NCBI GenBank assembly: GCA_020740775.1
Contig: JAHEWK010000034.1
Span: 248,001 to 312,000, forward strand
DNA from: Ilyonectria destructans
Lineage: Eukaryota > Ascomycota > Sordariomycetes > Hypocreales > Nectriaceae
Length of the DNA: 64,000 nucleotides
Direction: 5' to 3'
Shown piece after piece: positions 21,706-32,420 of this stretch (its first letter is position 1; every line of letters starts with the position of its first letter). The notes beneath the pieces were generated by a model that was given only the letters and a program-made list of their open reading frames with translations, searched no databases and was not told where the DNA came from. Both the position numbers and the translations under genes were made by a program.

Positions 21706-24372
21706 GCGAAGATGGCCTCCCGGCGATGGTGTGGAGACAACTCTGGCCGGTGGTAAAGTACCGGGTGTTGGCTCTCTTCAATGCGTCGCTCAGAGACGGC
21801 ATAGTGCCTCGCCAATGGAGAAGTGCGAAAATCATCCCGCTGAAGAAGCCGGACAAGGGAGACTACAAGGCAGCGAAGGCGTGGCGACCGATATCGCTTT
21901 TGTCAACACTTGGTAAAATAATGGAAGCGGTCGTCGCTGAGCGCATCTCCTACGCGGTAGAGGCTTACGGGCTCCTGCCCGCAAACCACTTCGGAGCTAG
22001 GAAGCGACGGTCGGCCGAGCAAGCGCTCCTGCTCCTGCAGGAACAAATTTACAAGGCATGGAGAGCTCGCAAAGTGCTCAGCCTGATTAGTTTCGATGTT
22101 AAAGGCGCCTACAACGGAGTGTGCAAAGAGCGACTACTCGAGAGGATGAAGGCGAGAGGGATACCAGACAGACTGGTCAGGTGGATCGATGCCTTCTGCT
22201 CCGGGCGAACAGCCTCGATGGTGGTGAACGGGTACACGTCTGAGCAGCGAGAGCTACCCCAAGCAGGTCTCCCTCAGGGATCGCCGTTGTCACCCGTCTC
22301 GTTCCTCTTCTTCAACGCAGATTTAGTGCAGAGAAGGATTAAGGCGGAAGGCGGCTCAATTGCATTCGTGGACGATTACTCGGCCTGGGTGACCGGCCCG
22401 ACCGCGGAGGCGAACCGGGTAGGCATTCAGTCGATCATTAACCAAGCGCTCGAGTGGGAGAGACGCAGCGGTGCAACGTTTGAAGCGGACAAGACGACAG
22501 TCATCCACTTCACGCGAGTCGCCGTGCGCAACAGTGACAGGTCGTTTTGGATCAAAGAGAACGAGGTCAAGCCTAAAAACAGCGCAAAAATTCTGGGAGT
22601 GGTCATGGACGTAGGCTTGCGGTACCAGGAGAACATGGCTAGAGCCGCCGCCAAGGGGCTCACCGCCGCCATGTGTCTGAGAAGGTTGAAAATGCTGTCA
22701 CCGAGGGTGGCGAGACAGTTATTCGTAGCGACGGTCGCGCCGGCGATGGACTATGCCTCCAACGTCTGGACGCACGCTCGCCGCGCAAGAGAAGCCGCCT
22801 GGCTGAACAAAGCGCAATTGGTGGGAGCGCAGGCAATTACAGGAGCGTTCCGTACTGTCGCAACGGCGGTGGCCGAGGCCGAAGCCAGTATCCAGACGGT
22901 AGAGGAACGACACAGACAAGCAGCAACAAGATTCTGCATCAACCTTCGGACCCTTCCGAAGACACACCCGCTAGCAGCTTTGAAGAACAAGGCAAGCAAG
23001 CGATTTATATCACCAATGCAGAAGATTGTCTCGGCGGTGGAAAGGGTCCACACGGAGCGGATGGAGGTTATCCATGAGTATGCGTTGCCGCCATGGACCA
23101 GCCGCATCCCAGTGGTGGGCGAGGACGACCTAGCGAAGACGGCCAAGACGCTAAACGACGTCAAGGGCATCATCATAGCAACGTCTAGCTCGAAGAAGGG
23201 CGGAATAGTAGGGATGGGAGGCGTCGCGCGCAATGCGACTCGCAACAGCGCAGGCGAGGTGGTTGCCAGTTATTCCGTCACTCTCGGGCCCGGAGACGAG
23301 CAGAATCCGTACACAGCGGAACTAGCAGCAATAGCGATGGCGCTGGAGTGCATGCCGCCCAGGCTTCCTTTTCAGGACGTAACGGTCATGACGAGCAACC
23401 GCTCGGCCGTGGAAGTGATCAGGAGGCCTCGGCAGCAATCCGGTCAATGCACTATCCGTCAGATATACGACCGCACCAAGTGCCTTCGGAAAAGAGGCTG
23501 TTCTGTTAGACTCATGTGGGTGCCGGCTAAGGCCGAAGGTTTTACATTGGGACCGATGGCCAAGGCAGCAGCACAGAGAGCTACCAAAGCAGAGTGCATG
23601 GTAAAGGCACCATCGTACCAAGCAAGGTCCACAACACTTCGATTGGCACTCCTCCAACAACGGCAGTGTGGGCGACTTCCGGAAGGGGTTGGGCAGTACT
23701 CAAAGCGCATCGACAAGGCGCTGCCAGGCAAGCACACCCGTGCACTATACGACTCGCTAAAAAGAAAAGAATCGGACGTGATAGCCCAGCTTCGGACCGG
23801 GATGATGCGACTGAACAGTTATCTTCACAGGATAGGGGCAGCGGAATCGGACATATGCGATTGTGGGCAAGCAGCAGAGACGATTGAGCACTTCCTCTTC
23901 CGATGCAAAAAGTGGACAATGCAACGGGAAGTCATGTTTAAATGCTCACGAACAAAGATTGGGAATTTGTCATTCTTCTTGGGAGGAAAAGCTGCGTCGG
24001 ATGACGAAAAATGGAGGCCAAACATGCAGGCCGTGAGTGCGGCAATCAAATTTGCTATCGCGACAAACAGGCTCGATGCGGACCAGCGGCATCGGCAAAC
24101 TAACCTCTAGCGTGCGACTCTACTAACAAAAAGCAGCCTCGATTTTGGCAGACCGTGCTTCAGCTGCTGAGGATAGGATGCTGAACACTTGCAGAATTTG
24201 GCCTTCAAGCAGGCCTGTCATGGAACAAGCAGCGACGAGGTTGAGCAGCAAGCGATGAGACGACGACCCGTGGGGCTTGGGGTGTCAGGTACCAAATGTT
24301 CTGAAATGTAAACTAGATTGTGTCAAGGCCCTATAGGGACTTCCCTCCGGGCGAAATAAAATCCATCCATCC

Positions 24373-26246
24373 GTACGAGAGGGGATCATGGCGGCCGAGA
24401 GCCAAAGGTTCTGGCCCTATGAGGTTAGTCCTCCCGCGCGGAATAAATTTCATTAATTCATTCACTAATCAGTCAACAAACTCACGTTGGACGATTATTA
24501 ATCAAGGTTTCCTCTTCAGGACTCGGAGCATCACGCCAACACCACCCACGTCAAAACTGGTGCGACTTGACGACCGAGCAAGGGGTTTCCTAGGGTCATT
24601 GTTACCTTTGCAGGTCATATGACACGAACCCAGAGCCGACCGAGAGGGTGGTGGAAATTTGGGAACTACTAGTTGGGTTTAACCCCTGTCGCCATAGGAA
24701 AAAGCGGAGATGACAGGCGTCAGAGCGGGTGACAGGGGTTCCAAACTACCCCTTCCATACTACCACTTCCCCGATGCCGTCCTCCTTTCCTTCCTCCGGA
24801 GGGGAACCCAACTGCTAAAGGCCGAACTGGAGACTCATCCAGCGACGCACGTGGTGTGTTTCGATTGGTTGGTTGAGGGAAGGTAGCGCCACGACCGGCC
24901 GAGAAGTTCGTGCGACAATCTCACGGAGACGGTCATAGTCAGGGTTACGACTTCCGCTTAGTCAACCCCGAGCCGAGGGGACGACCTGCCCTGAGTATCA
25001 GTAATCTTTCCGGTTGTTGAAGGGCGATGCAATGGCAGGATTAATAATCACGAACCCAAACCCCCCCCCCCCAATTTGTCAACAGACTAGACACAGATGG
25101 AATGGCACTAATTTGGGAGCTCACATCCTACCATGCACCCGGACAATCCGCGGTGGGCTCCTCCAAGTCCACGGGGTCTTCGCTTGCACGTCACATCTTC
25201 CTCGGCGAACGCAGAAATGTCAGTGTCTCGTGACAAATCCGGCCGTAGATGAAGGCACTCTTTCTTGCCATGGAAGTCCACTGCATGGTTCCCGCCTATG
25301 TACGAGGATGAGCTCTGGAGCAGGAACCACAACTGGAAAATGAACAAGATCTTGATTTGGGACGATTGACAACATTCGCCCTTGGTTCTTTTCTCACTTT
25401 CGGAATGGCGGTGGATTGTAACAGCCAACGCACAATGAACTCGGAACCATCAATCTATTACTTGAATCTGAAACATCAACTCAGGGAGAGCTGCTTAAAG
25501 GTGTTTCCCACTCTCTCGAATGATTCCCTCGCGCGCGCGGGCCTCATCATGCCGCGACCATGAGCGCTGCTGATTCTCTCGTCCAACTCGCCCCAGCGCA
25601 TCCATCTGTCTCACAGACAGCAAGCGCGCTTCGCCACCTTCAGGTATGCCAATCCCCAAGCACCGCTCAATTCTCTCTAGGGAATGGAGAACGACCTCAG
25701 AGAACAGCACAGCATGCACTGAGTACACGGTTCTGCCAGTAGCAAGTCTCCAAACCTGAGGCCTGGAATAGGGGGTTTTGGCTCGGTCGCGATTCGCTCG
25801 ATGCGCGCAGTCAGGTGCTTTAGAGTCAACTTGCAGAGGGATATGAGCTGGATGAAGATGCTCGTGATCGTCAGCGCGAGGGGGGCCAATACGGTTCCGA
25901 GCCTTCCGAATCAAATGTATCTTTTGCAAAACCCCACCACGGTCTTGATGGGTCATTCGATCCCTTGCGCTTCAGTAGAGCATCTCACTGTCAAACTGTA
26001 GACCTGGGATGGCCGCTGTGGCGACTGGAGAAGGATATCATTCAAGTTTAGCACTTGTTGACTTTTCACTTACGTAAGAATACACCAGGCTAGGAACTAC
26101 TGCATATTGTCTTTAATCAGTCACAATGAGTCTACGCTGAGTTCATCTGGAAGGCAAACCCCATGTGTCGCCGATCTCTTAGATCTGGTTCAGCCGGTAC
26201 GGGACGAAGGGTGTTAGCGTCAGTGCACATGGGGTCCTGGTATAGT
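24373..26246. other. Intergenic; relic of a second LINE tail, no gene
   Basis: At about 24413-24460 a second LINE-like 3' end appears (GGCCCTATGAGGTTAGTCCT, then GCGGAATAAATTTCATTAAT), directly after the tail of the intact-type LINE. The rest, to pogo-1, holds only short frames. A stretch near 25830-26040 reads open on the plus strand but I recognise nothing in it. A 13-base C run lies at about 25060. Confidence 0.5.
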
Positions 26247-26248
26247 TA

Positions 26249-29157
26249 CCCGTTGGTCCATGTGTGGGCAAGCCCCAAGGCGGGCCAACTAAGCAAGCTT
26301 AGTTGGCCACAAAAATCTGGAACAGTCACAAAAAGCTGGAACAGTCACAAAAAGCTGGAACAGTCAATTACCTGCCCATGTCTCAATCCACGCGAATTTC
26401 CCATACATTCCGCCCGAAATCACGACACCAGACAGTACAAAATAGCGACTTTCAGATCAATTCATTATGCCCGCGTCGGCTAACCTTAGAGCCGCAAAAG
26501 AGGTCGTCGCATCACGTGCCAATCAAGCCCGCGCTCCTCGTCGCAATGCAGCTTCCTACAGCAGGAAGCCTATCTCGATCCGCGCCGCCTGCGCCAAACA
26601 TGAAGGCGCCTCTGTTACCTCTGTATCGCGACTCATTAAGAAGCTCGAGAACCCTGATTCTGACGTATCGCCGCCAAGAGGGCGCCCACGGCTGTTGACA
26701 GTCGAAGAAGACGAAGCTATCGTCGCCTTCGTCGTCTGGATGGAGAGATCAGGGTTTCCGGCCAACAAACCCGAGATTGAAGACGCTGCCAACACTCTCC
26801 GCCTCCGCAGAGATCCTTTAGCTAAGCCAGTCAGCAAAATGTGGTATCCTCGCTTCGTTCAGGATCACCCCGAACTCCGTAAGACCTTCCTTAAGGCCGT
26901 CGAGAACTCCCGTGAGTCTTGGGAAGCCGGCGGCATCGATGACCTCAAAACCTTCTTCAGTCAACTTACTGAAGCCGTCACTAAATACAGGATTAACGCC
27001 TCTGAGTGCTGGAACACCGACCAATGCGGCATCAGAGTCGGTTGCTTGCGAGAGCGGGTACAATGCCTCGTCGTCCGCACCAAGAGACAGACCCGTGCTG
27101 AGACTCTCGACCCGTCAAATCGCGAATCCTGCACCGTTATCGGTACTGGCAGCGCTGCAGGTGATACGATTCCGCCCTGGGTAATCTTCAAGGCGTTCCC
27201 AACTCTAGATTTTGCGTATATTGAGGCCGATCCGCAGATGCGGTTTGCAATGTCTGAAACTGCGTTCTCTAATGGCGAGATCACATTCGAGTGGGCACAA
27301 CACTTCAACCGTCACTCTTGGGAGAGGTCAACTACGGCTCAGAGGCGCGGAGTCACTCTAGAAGAATGGTTTGGTTATGACGAGTTCCTGCGAGATCCTC
27401 TTCTCAAGCATATCAAATACGACGCTCCACCGATATCTCACGATGAAGAAGACAGCATTTGGCGACTCCTTTTACTAGATGGCTTCACTGGACACGGCGC
27501 CTTTGCGTTTAGAGAATACTGTATCAAGTTCAATATCATCGTTGCTCCTCTCCCTGCTCATTCAACACATATCCTGCAACCGATGGATGTAGGAGTCTTC
27601 CAGCCTCTAAAGAATGCTCATCAGAAGATCCTCCGCCGGGCATTACGCAAGGGCAATATCTCTTTCTCTCGGCATGACTTTATGAGTAGCTTTCAGGTAA
27701 CTTAATACGCTGGTTTCTTCTGAGTTCGTATGCTAACTATGCAGCGGGACAGGAGGTTATTGACGCCGGATTCACCGCGAAGAATATTATATCTGGCTTC
27801 AAGAAATCCGGCATCTTCCCCCCCGATGCCAAACCGGCTTTAGCATATATCGCCAAGAAACAACTGAAAACAAAGAAAGCAGTTGATCCTGCCTTTCTCT
27901 CGCTCCTGCCTCCAGAAACGCGCTTCCAAACCGCCTCTGATACCGCGAAACATATCACCGAGAAGTATCACGATGTTCTCAGCTCTCCAACGCGCTCTGG
28001 GCTCCGTCAGCTCGGCAAGGTAGCTACGGAGGCCGCCGTCCTTGAGGATACGGTGACGATGTACGTTGACGACCGGAGAATGCGTATTGAGAAGCGTTAT
28101 CACGAGAAAAAGAGGGGGAAAAGAGCAAAGCCACAAGGAGATTTCTCACACAACGTGAGTCTCCAAGAGCTCCGTGAACAGCAGGAAGAGGTCATCGCCG
28201 AGTCCCGTAAGAAGGAGTATAAGGCTCAGATTCGCTCCACTCGGTCTATTATCCTTCGGGAGATAGAGAAGCTCAGAGAACAGTGGCGAGAGAGCAAGGA
28301 GGTCATAGTCGATGGTATTAAGAAGAAGCTGCGGTTCAAGCAGTGGCTTGAATACACGGGCAAGGATAAAGAATATCTCTCTATGGATACACAACGTTCT
28401 GAGATGACTCAACTCCTCAATGAGAAGACTGACGGCTTCATGATAGAAACACAACTGCCCCCAGAAGTCAAGGAGTCAATACGCCAAGCAAGATACGCAC
28501 CGAAGCCACTGAACGCAGTGGATTGGACTGCACTGGCTGGAAGCGACGATTCTATTCATGTCAACCTTGGCGAGCTACCCACCGACAGCGAGAACGAAGA
28601 AGAAGAAGAAGGAGAAGAAGACCTCGAGTTCATCGATTTAACGCAAGTTCGAAAGGCGCAAGAGATACCGCGATGGCAGCGATCTTCACCACCGGTTACG
28701 CCCTTATACGAGTCATCGCCCTACCCGGAAGTTGCCTCCATGCCGTGCCCTCCACAACAACACATTCCGGGGCACAAGAAGATACAACAGATCATCAGAA
28801 AGACAAGGGCTGCGCAAGAAGCCAGCTTGGAAGGGCCAAGAGACGCTGGTACTGCTTGATTTGTATGGGAGGTGTCTCTTACAACGGCGAGACCTGGGTA
28901 CACAAGCAGCGGTGTCTGCAGCAATATCAGAATGTCATATCTCCCGGATCGCCAATGGCCTCAGTCTTCCTTCGTTTGTGCCACAAATTTGATCTTGGAC
29001 TGCAATAGAAACCTAGAATATGAAGAGGGAGGCAAAACACAGCGAAAATCGGGCTCCGCCGATGTTCCAGCTTTTTGTGACTGTTTCAGATTTTTGTGGC
29101 CAACTAAGCTTGCTTAGTTGGTCCGCCTTGGGGCTTGCCCACACATGGACCAACGGG
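26249..29157 (+). mobile_element. pogo-like DNA transposon copy pogo-1, intact
   Basis: A 2909-bp element whose ends are 95-bp inverted repeats differing at two positions (26249-26343 and 29063-29157). They begin CCCGTTGGTCCATGTGTGGG. TA sits on each side (26247-26248, 29158-29159), as for Tc1/mariner/pogo elements. The inverted repeats contain an inner palindrome (CCAACTAAGCAAGCTTAGTTGG type) and tandem CACAAAAAGCTGGAACAGT units. One complete two-exon transposase lies inside. Confidence 0.94.
26467..28859 (+). CDS. pogo/Fot-type DDE transposase of pogo-1
   Basis: Two exons, 26467-27696 and 27753-28859, joined at FQ/EVIDAGFTAKNI. The intron starts GTAACTTAAT and has a TGCTAAC branch sequence. 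About 778 residues. The N-terminus carries a pogo-like/CENP-B-type DNA-binding region (SIRAACAKHEGASVTSVSRL, GRPRLLTVEEDEAIVAFVVW, KMWYPRFVQDHPEL). The DDE_1 catalytic acids are D185 (NTDQCG), D338 (LLDGFTGHGAF) and D374 (QPMDVGVF), the last two with 35 residues between them. The long C-terminal extension is coiled-coil and Lys/Glu-rich, ending with an acidic stretch (SENEEEEEGEEDLEFIDLTQ). No stop or frameshift is seen. Confidence 0.93.
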
Positions 29158-29436
29158 TAGAGGTTACCGGTACTCCGTACATTAGTGCCCTGCAATGCTG
29201 ACACCCAAAAATCAGATCGTGACGGTAGTTTAGGGGTGAAGCCCTAGTCCGCACCCAGGCAAACTCAAACCGCGAGACGCTAACCAAGTTTCATGTGGAC
29301 GACTGCTGGCCGCCAAATTGCCCTTCGAGTGCCCTTGTTTATCGCCAGTGGCCTTCTTTCAGGCACGCTCCCGAATCGAGCCACGTTCATCGTGACCAGA
29401 GTTTGGCTCATCCGAGCCAAGTGAACAATTTCCATC
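29158..29436. other. Short region between pogo-1 and the HET gene
   Basis: Only about 280 bp separate the pogo-1 end from the HET start codon. It must contain the HET gene promoter or what the insertion left of it. Confidence 0.4.
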
Positions 29437-31236
29437 ATGCGTCTTATCAACAATGAGTCGCTCACTTTAGACTTATTCATGGGTAGCGTGCCACAGTACG
29501 CCATCCTTTCTCATACCTGGGAAGATGGCGAGGTTACCTTCGAAGATTTCACCAACCCAGAGCTAAGTGTGCGCTCGCAGAAAAGAGGGTTTGGCAAAAT
29601 TCAAAGGATGTGCGACTTGGCGAAACGAGCTGGACTGAAGTATTCTTGGGTTGATACCTGTTGCATCGACAAAAGGAGCAGTGCCGAACTCACGGAAGCT
29701 ATCAATTCCATGTTTCAATGGTACAAAGACGCAGTCGTCTGCTTTGCCTGGCTGGCCGATTTGCCAACAGAGCAATCGTCACATTCGCGGCCATCGACAC
29801 AGCGGCCACTTATCTCCGGCTTAGAGAGCTGTCGGTGGTTTACCAGAGGATGGACCCTGCAGGAGCTCATTGCACCGAGGCGCGTTGAATTCTACGACCA
29901 ACAATGGCACTTTCGGGGAACCAAGGCAGATATCAGCGACCAACTAGTACGCATCACGAATATTAGCGACGACGTTCTTCGGAATCCGGCCAGTGTGTGC
30001 AGACTCTCTGTCGCACAACGAATGGCATGGGCCGCAAGGCGGCAGACCACTCGCGCAGAAGACATCGCATATTGCCTCTTAGGCATATTCGACGTGAATA
30101 TGCCCATGATGTACGGCGAAGGCGCACGTGCATTTATTCGGCTTCAGGAGGTTATTGCGGCCCAGTGCAACGACTTCAGCCTCTTCGCATGGAAAGCAAG
30201 TCCAAATGAGAGTCAACAAATGTACCGCGGTGTCTTTGCCATGTCGCCGTCCGAGTTTGGTGACTCGAACGCAATCCGACTCATGCGCAATGCCGTCTTC
30301 AATCCCGAGTTCCTCATTACGAACAAGGGTTTGCGTATGAACACGAGCATCTTCGCTGGCCAAGACGGCGCCTACTTTCTAGGACTCAACTGTGCGAATT
30401 CACAAACGAGCGAAGGCAGCACCGAAGAAGTGGGCATCTGGATCCAGCAGCATGGAGGCGGAGTCTATAGTCGAATTAGATCCGAAGAGTATGCTTCGCT
30501 TCCCCAAGGACAAGCGGCCAAGCTTGGCCGCATCTTTCTCTCCAGGGTCGTCAGCCTAGAACTCTCGAGAGAGCTCGAAGGAAGCCAAGATCACGCGTTT
30601 GTGTTTCGCAACGGCTTCAATGAGGCAAATATCGCAACATACGCACCAAAATTTCCCTTCGAAGTTATACAATTCTTCCCCAGTGAACAGTGGGACTCGC
30701 AACGCCGCATGTTTGTAACTCATGGTGCTGGCGATTTCGCAGCATACGGACACTTTATGCCCAGATTTGGGTTCGATGACTTCCAAACAACAGAGTTGTC
30801 TAGTGGTGAGAGCTTTATTCTTACGTTTGGCAGAACATTGGGCGAGCTACAGCCCTGGGTATGCATCGCCTCAGCTAAGGATGACCTCGAAATCTTCCAA
30901 GCTCAGGGAGATGCCAGGAAAGTGGCTACTGCAGCCCGCCCGAAACGGAACAACCGAACAGTGCTGCTAAGGGATGACTACCAATGGATTTCTAAAGCCG
31001 TTCACGTTTCTCTAGAGCCGGTCACGACCGAGGGGCGGGTGGTTTACTACATTGATCTTCACTACATAGATGCCCCAGAGTTGCAATTGATCGGGCCCCA
31101 CGGCGCTTTATCGCATCCTGAGAGTTACTCGTATAAGAAACGATATGGTGTCGGCAAAAAGGCTATCAGAAGGACGAGTTCATCCCATTCACTAGGTGAT
31201 TCGTGGTTGACAAAAGGTTACCTGGAAGATGAATAG
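29437..31236 (+). CDS. HET-domain protein (heterokaryon incompatibility type)
   Basis: A 599-residue, single-exon protein with an N-terminal HET domain (PF06985 type). Visible motifs are YAILSHTWEDGEVTFEDF (about 21-38), KYSWVDTCCIDKRSSAELTEAINSMFQWY split over about 68-96, WFTRGWTLQELIAPRRVEFYD (about 133-153) and the trailing YCLLGIFDVNMPMMYGEGARAFIRLQEVI. These mark the HET-E/HET-D-like subgroup. The C-terminal 330 residues form a globular region with no NACHT, WD40 or membrane helices. HET domains trigger cell death in non-self recognition after fungal fusion. The gene is intact and begins about 280 bp from pogo-1. Confidence 0.94.
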   Translation: MRLINNESLTLDLFMGSVPQYAILSHTWEDGEVTFEDFTNPELSVRSQKRGFGKIQRMCDLAKRAGLKYSWVDTCCIDKRSSAELTEAINSMFQWYKDAVVCFAWLADLPTEQSSHSRPSTQRPLISGLESCRWFTRGWTLQELIAPRRVEFYDQQWHFRGTKADISDQLVRITNISDDVLRNPASVCRLSVAQRMAWAARRQTTRAEDIAYCLLGIFDVNMPMMYGEGARAFIRLQEVIAAQCNDFSLFAWKASPNESQQMYRGVFAMSPSEFGDSNAIRLMRNAVFNPEFLITNKGLRMNTSIFAGQDGAYFLGLNCANSQTSEGSTEEVGIWIQQHGGGVYSRIRSEEYASLPQGQAAKLGRIFLSRVVSLELSRELEGSQDHAFVFRNGFNEANIATYAPKFPFEVIQFFPSEQWDSQRRMFVTHGAGDFAAYGHFMPRFGFDDFQTTELSSGESFILTFGRTLGELQPWVCIASAKDDLEIFQAQGDARKVATAARPKRNNRTVLLRDDYQWISKAVHVSLEPVTTEGRVVYYIDLHYIDAPELQLIGPHGALSHPESYSYKKRYGVGKKAIRRTSSSHSLGDSWLTKGYLEDE

Positions 31237-31796
31237 GTTCCCCGGTTACTACAGCTGTGGTTGACTCAAGACTTGGTCCACGACTTACCGTCAGGGTATG
31301 GTGAGGCAACCCCTCCATATGGGCTGCTTATATTCACGTTGGGCCTTAGGTAGGAATGGGACAGCTTAGATTTTCTGCCAATAAGCCATTCGTAGACATC
31401 TTCTACATGGTGGAACTGTTCAGCATCGAGAGGAACATTAGAATGGTTGCTCAGCGGCATGCCTGGGAACCGGGGAAGGACATTCGCGGCGCGACATGTC
31501 TCACTCGATATCCGCTTTTGGACCGAGTTGTCACCCAAATAGACAATCCGATCCAGGACATCAACGTCAGCATGTCTCAAAGCCACCGTAAGATGCTTTG
31601 CCTGCTGTAATGGACTCACCGGCTGATATGGCCCTAGCTTACCTCAACCTCCACGTCCCTCTCGAGGCTCCCTTCGAGCTAAAGCCCTCCCCGAGCAAGG
31701 GCGAGTCGAGACATCCTCTTTTGCAAATTTTTAACATCTCAAAGACCCAAGTCTTACATATAGCATATACTAAGTATTCCGTAAAACCTCAAGTAT
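31237..31796. other. Intergenic, no gene seen
   Basis: This lies between the HET gene and the acyltransferase relic. No supported feature. Confidence 0.4.
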
Positions 31797-32420
31797 TACA
31801 TATAAGAATTAAAAAACTCAATCGCCGAGTCCCAAGTCGCAGCAGAAAACTCCCCCGATAACCAAAGTTCCCAGTCAAGTCCCTCCCCATAATGGTAACC
31901 ATGTTCATGCTGAAGAAGCCCTTGCCCGGAAGCTGAGAGTGGAAATATACAGCATGACCCGGCTTGGCACCCGGCCTCGCAGTCGCAGAGGGCTTGACGA
32001 TGGCCGGGCTAATGTCGAACTTGTCCAAGAAGCCCACCTTGCTCCAGTTGGACACGATCATGAAGAGCGAGCTGATGTCCTTGCCTATGACAGGGGGATT
32101 TCCCGTCGCTATGAGAGAGTCATACGTGTGCTTGGCTGTCGACTTGAGCTGCTCTTCCGTGCACTGTTCGGCAACAGCGACGCGAGACCTGAGGGCTATC
32201 TCTCCGATGGGCAGCTCAAGAGCCTCATTGGCCTGGCAGAGAAAGATGGCGGCAGAGTTGATGTTCTGCACATATGCGGCGTCGTCCCGGAAGACGGACT
32301 TGAATCGGCTGCGAGCATCGACGACAATAAGATTGACGATGCTCCGGTTGAGAGCCAGGCGGCTTGCCAGCAGTCTGTTGCAGATTGCCATGACGACATC
32401 ATTCTCCGAGACGAAAAAAT
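31797..32420 (-). pseudogene. Acyltransferase (transferase family) pseudogene, C-terminal half
   Basis: The minus strand reads as the C-terminal half of a fungal acyltransferase: VSENDVVMAICNRLLASR, VDARSRFKSVFRDDAAYVQN, EALELPIGEIALRSRVAVAEQ, IVSNWSKVGFLDKFDISPA and GFFSMNMVTIMGRDLTGNF. A 1-nt deletion near 31865 then breaks the frame. The expected ending (LSGEFSAATWDSAIEFFNS, stop at 31799-31797) continues in the next frame. Upstream of about 32420 an in-frame TAG precedes SSAADFF, and no N-terminal half with an HxxxD site is found. The gene is therefore 5'-truncated and frameshifted. It is a different member from the relic at 7148. Confidence 0.7.

Larger units (their letters stand above)
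17536..24110 (+). pseudogene. LINE ORF2 (APE endonuclease, RT, RNase H-like) disrupted by hAT-2
   Basis: ORF2 begins at the ATG at 17536, inside the end of ORF1. The first 463 codons hold the APE-type endonuclease (LQLNVRKREPIQQSL, AGDFNRHDLLW, STIDLVLA, TDHGSDHRA). At 18924 the hAT-2 insertion adds a stop after 4 codons (QCG-stop). The frame resumes at 21714 with no loss beyond the 8-bp duplication: GED then GLPAMVW. The second part has the reverse transcriptase (PISLLSTLGKIMEAVVAERI, GLPQGSPLSPVSFLFFNADL, AFVDDYSAW), an RNase-H-like domain (NPYTAELAAIAMAL) and a C-terminal CCHC (CDCGQAAETIEHFLFRC). The RNase-H-like domain lacks the usual first Asp (ATSSS where DGS is expected). About 1260 residues without the insert. 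Confidence 0.9.
16150..24372 (+). mobile_element. Tad1-like LINE retrotransposon (non-LTR), split by hAT-2
   Basis: A non-LTR retrotransposon with two overlapping ORFs (gag-like, and APE endonuclease/reverse transcriptase/RNase-H-like). It ends with GGGCGAAATAAAATCCATCC (24350-24369), the kind of tail seen on fungal Tad-clade LINEs. The 5' edge is approximate. The element is interrupted once, by hAT-2 at 18925-21705 with one extra 8-bp target copy. Apart from that the ORFs are open, so the LINE was intact when hAT-2 arrived. Confidence 0.88.

Noticed and set aside
25060..25075. Poly-C tracts here and at 52388 as quadruplex signals
   Set aside because: Single runs only; the second belongs to the solo LTR. 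No array of G/C runs is present.
25829..26044. Plus-strand open stretch rich in Glu/Asp/Arg that looks protein-like
   Set aside because: No start, no family resemblance, and the opposite strand is also open. Not enough to call.
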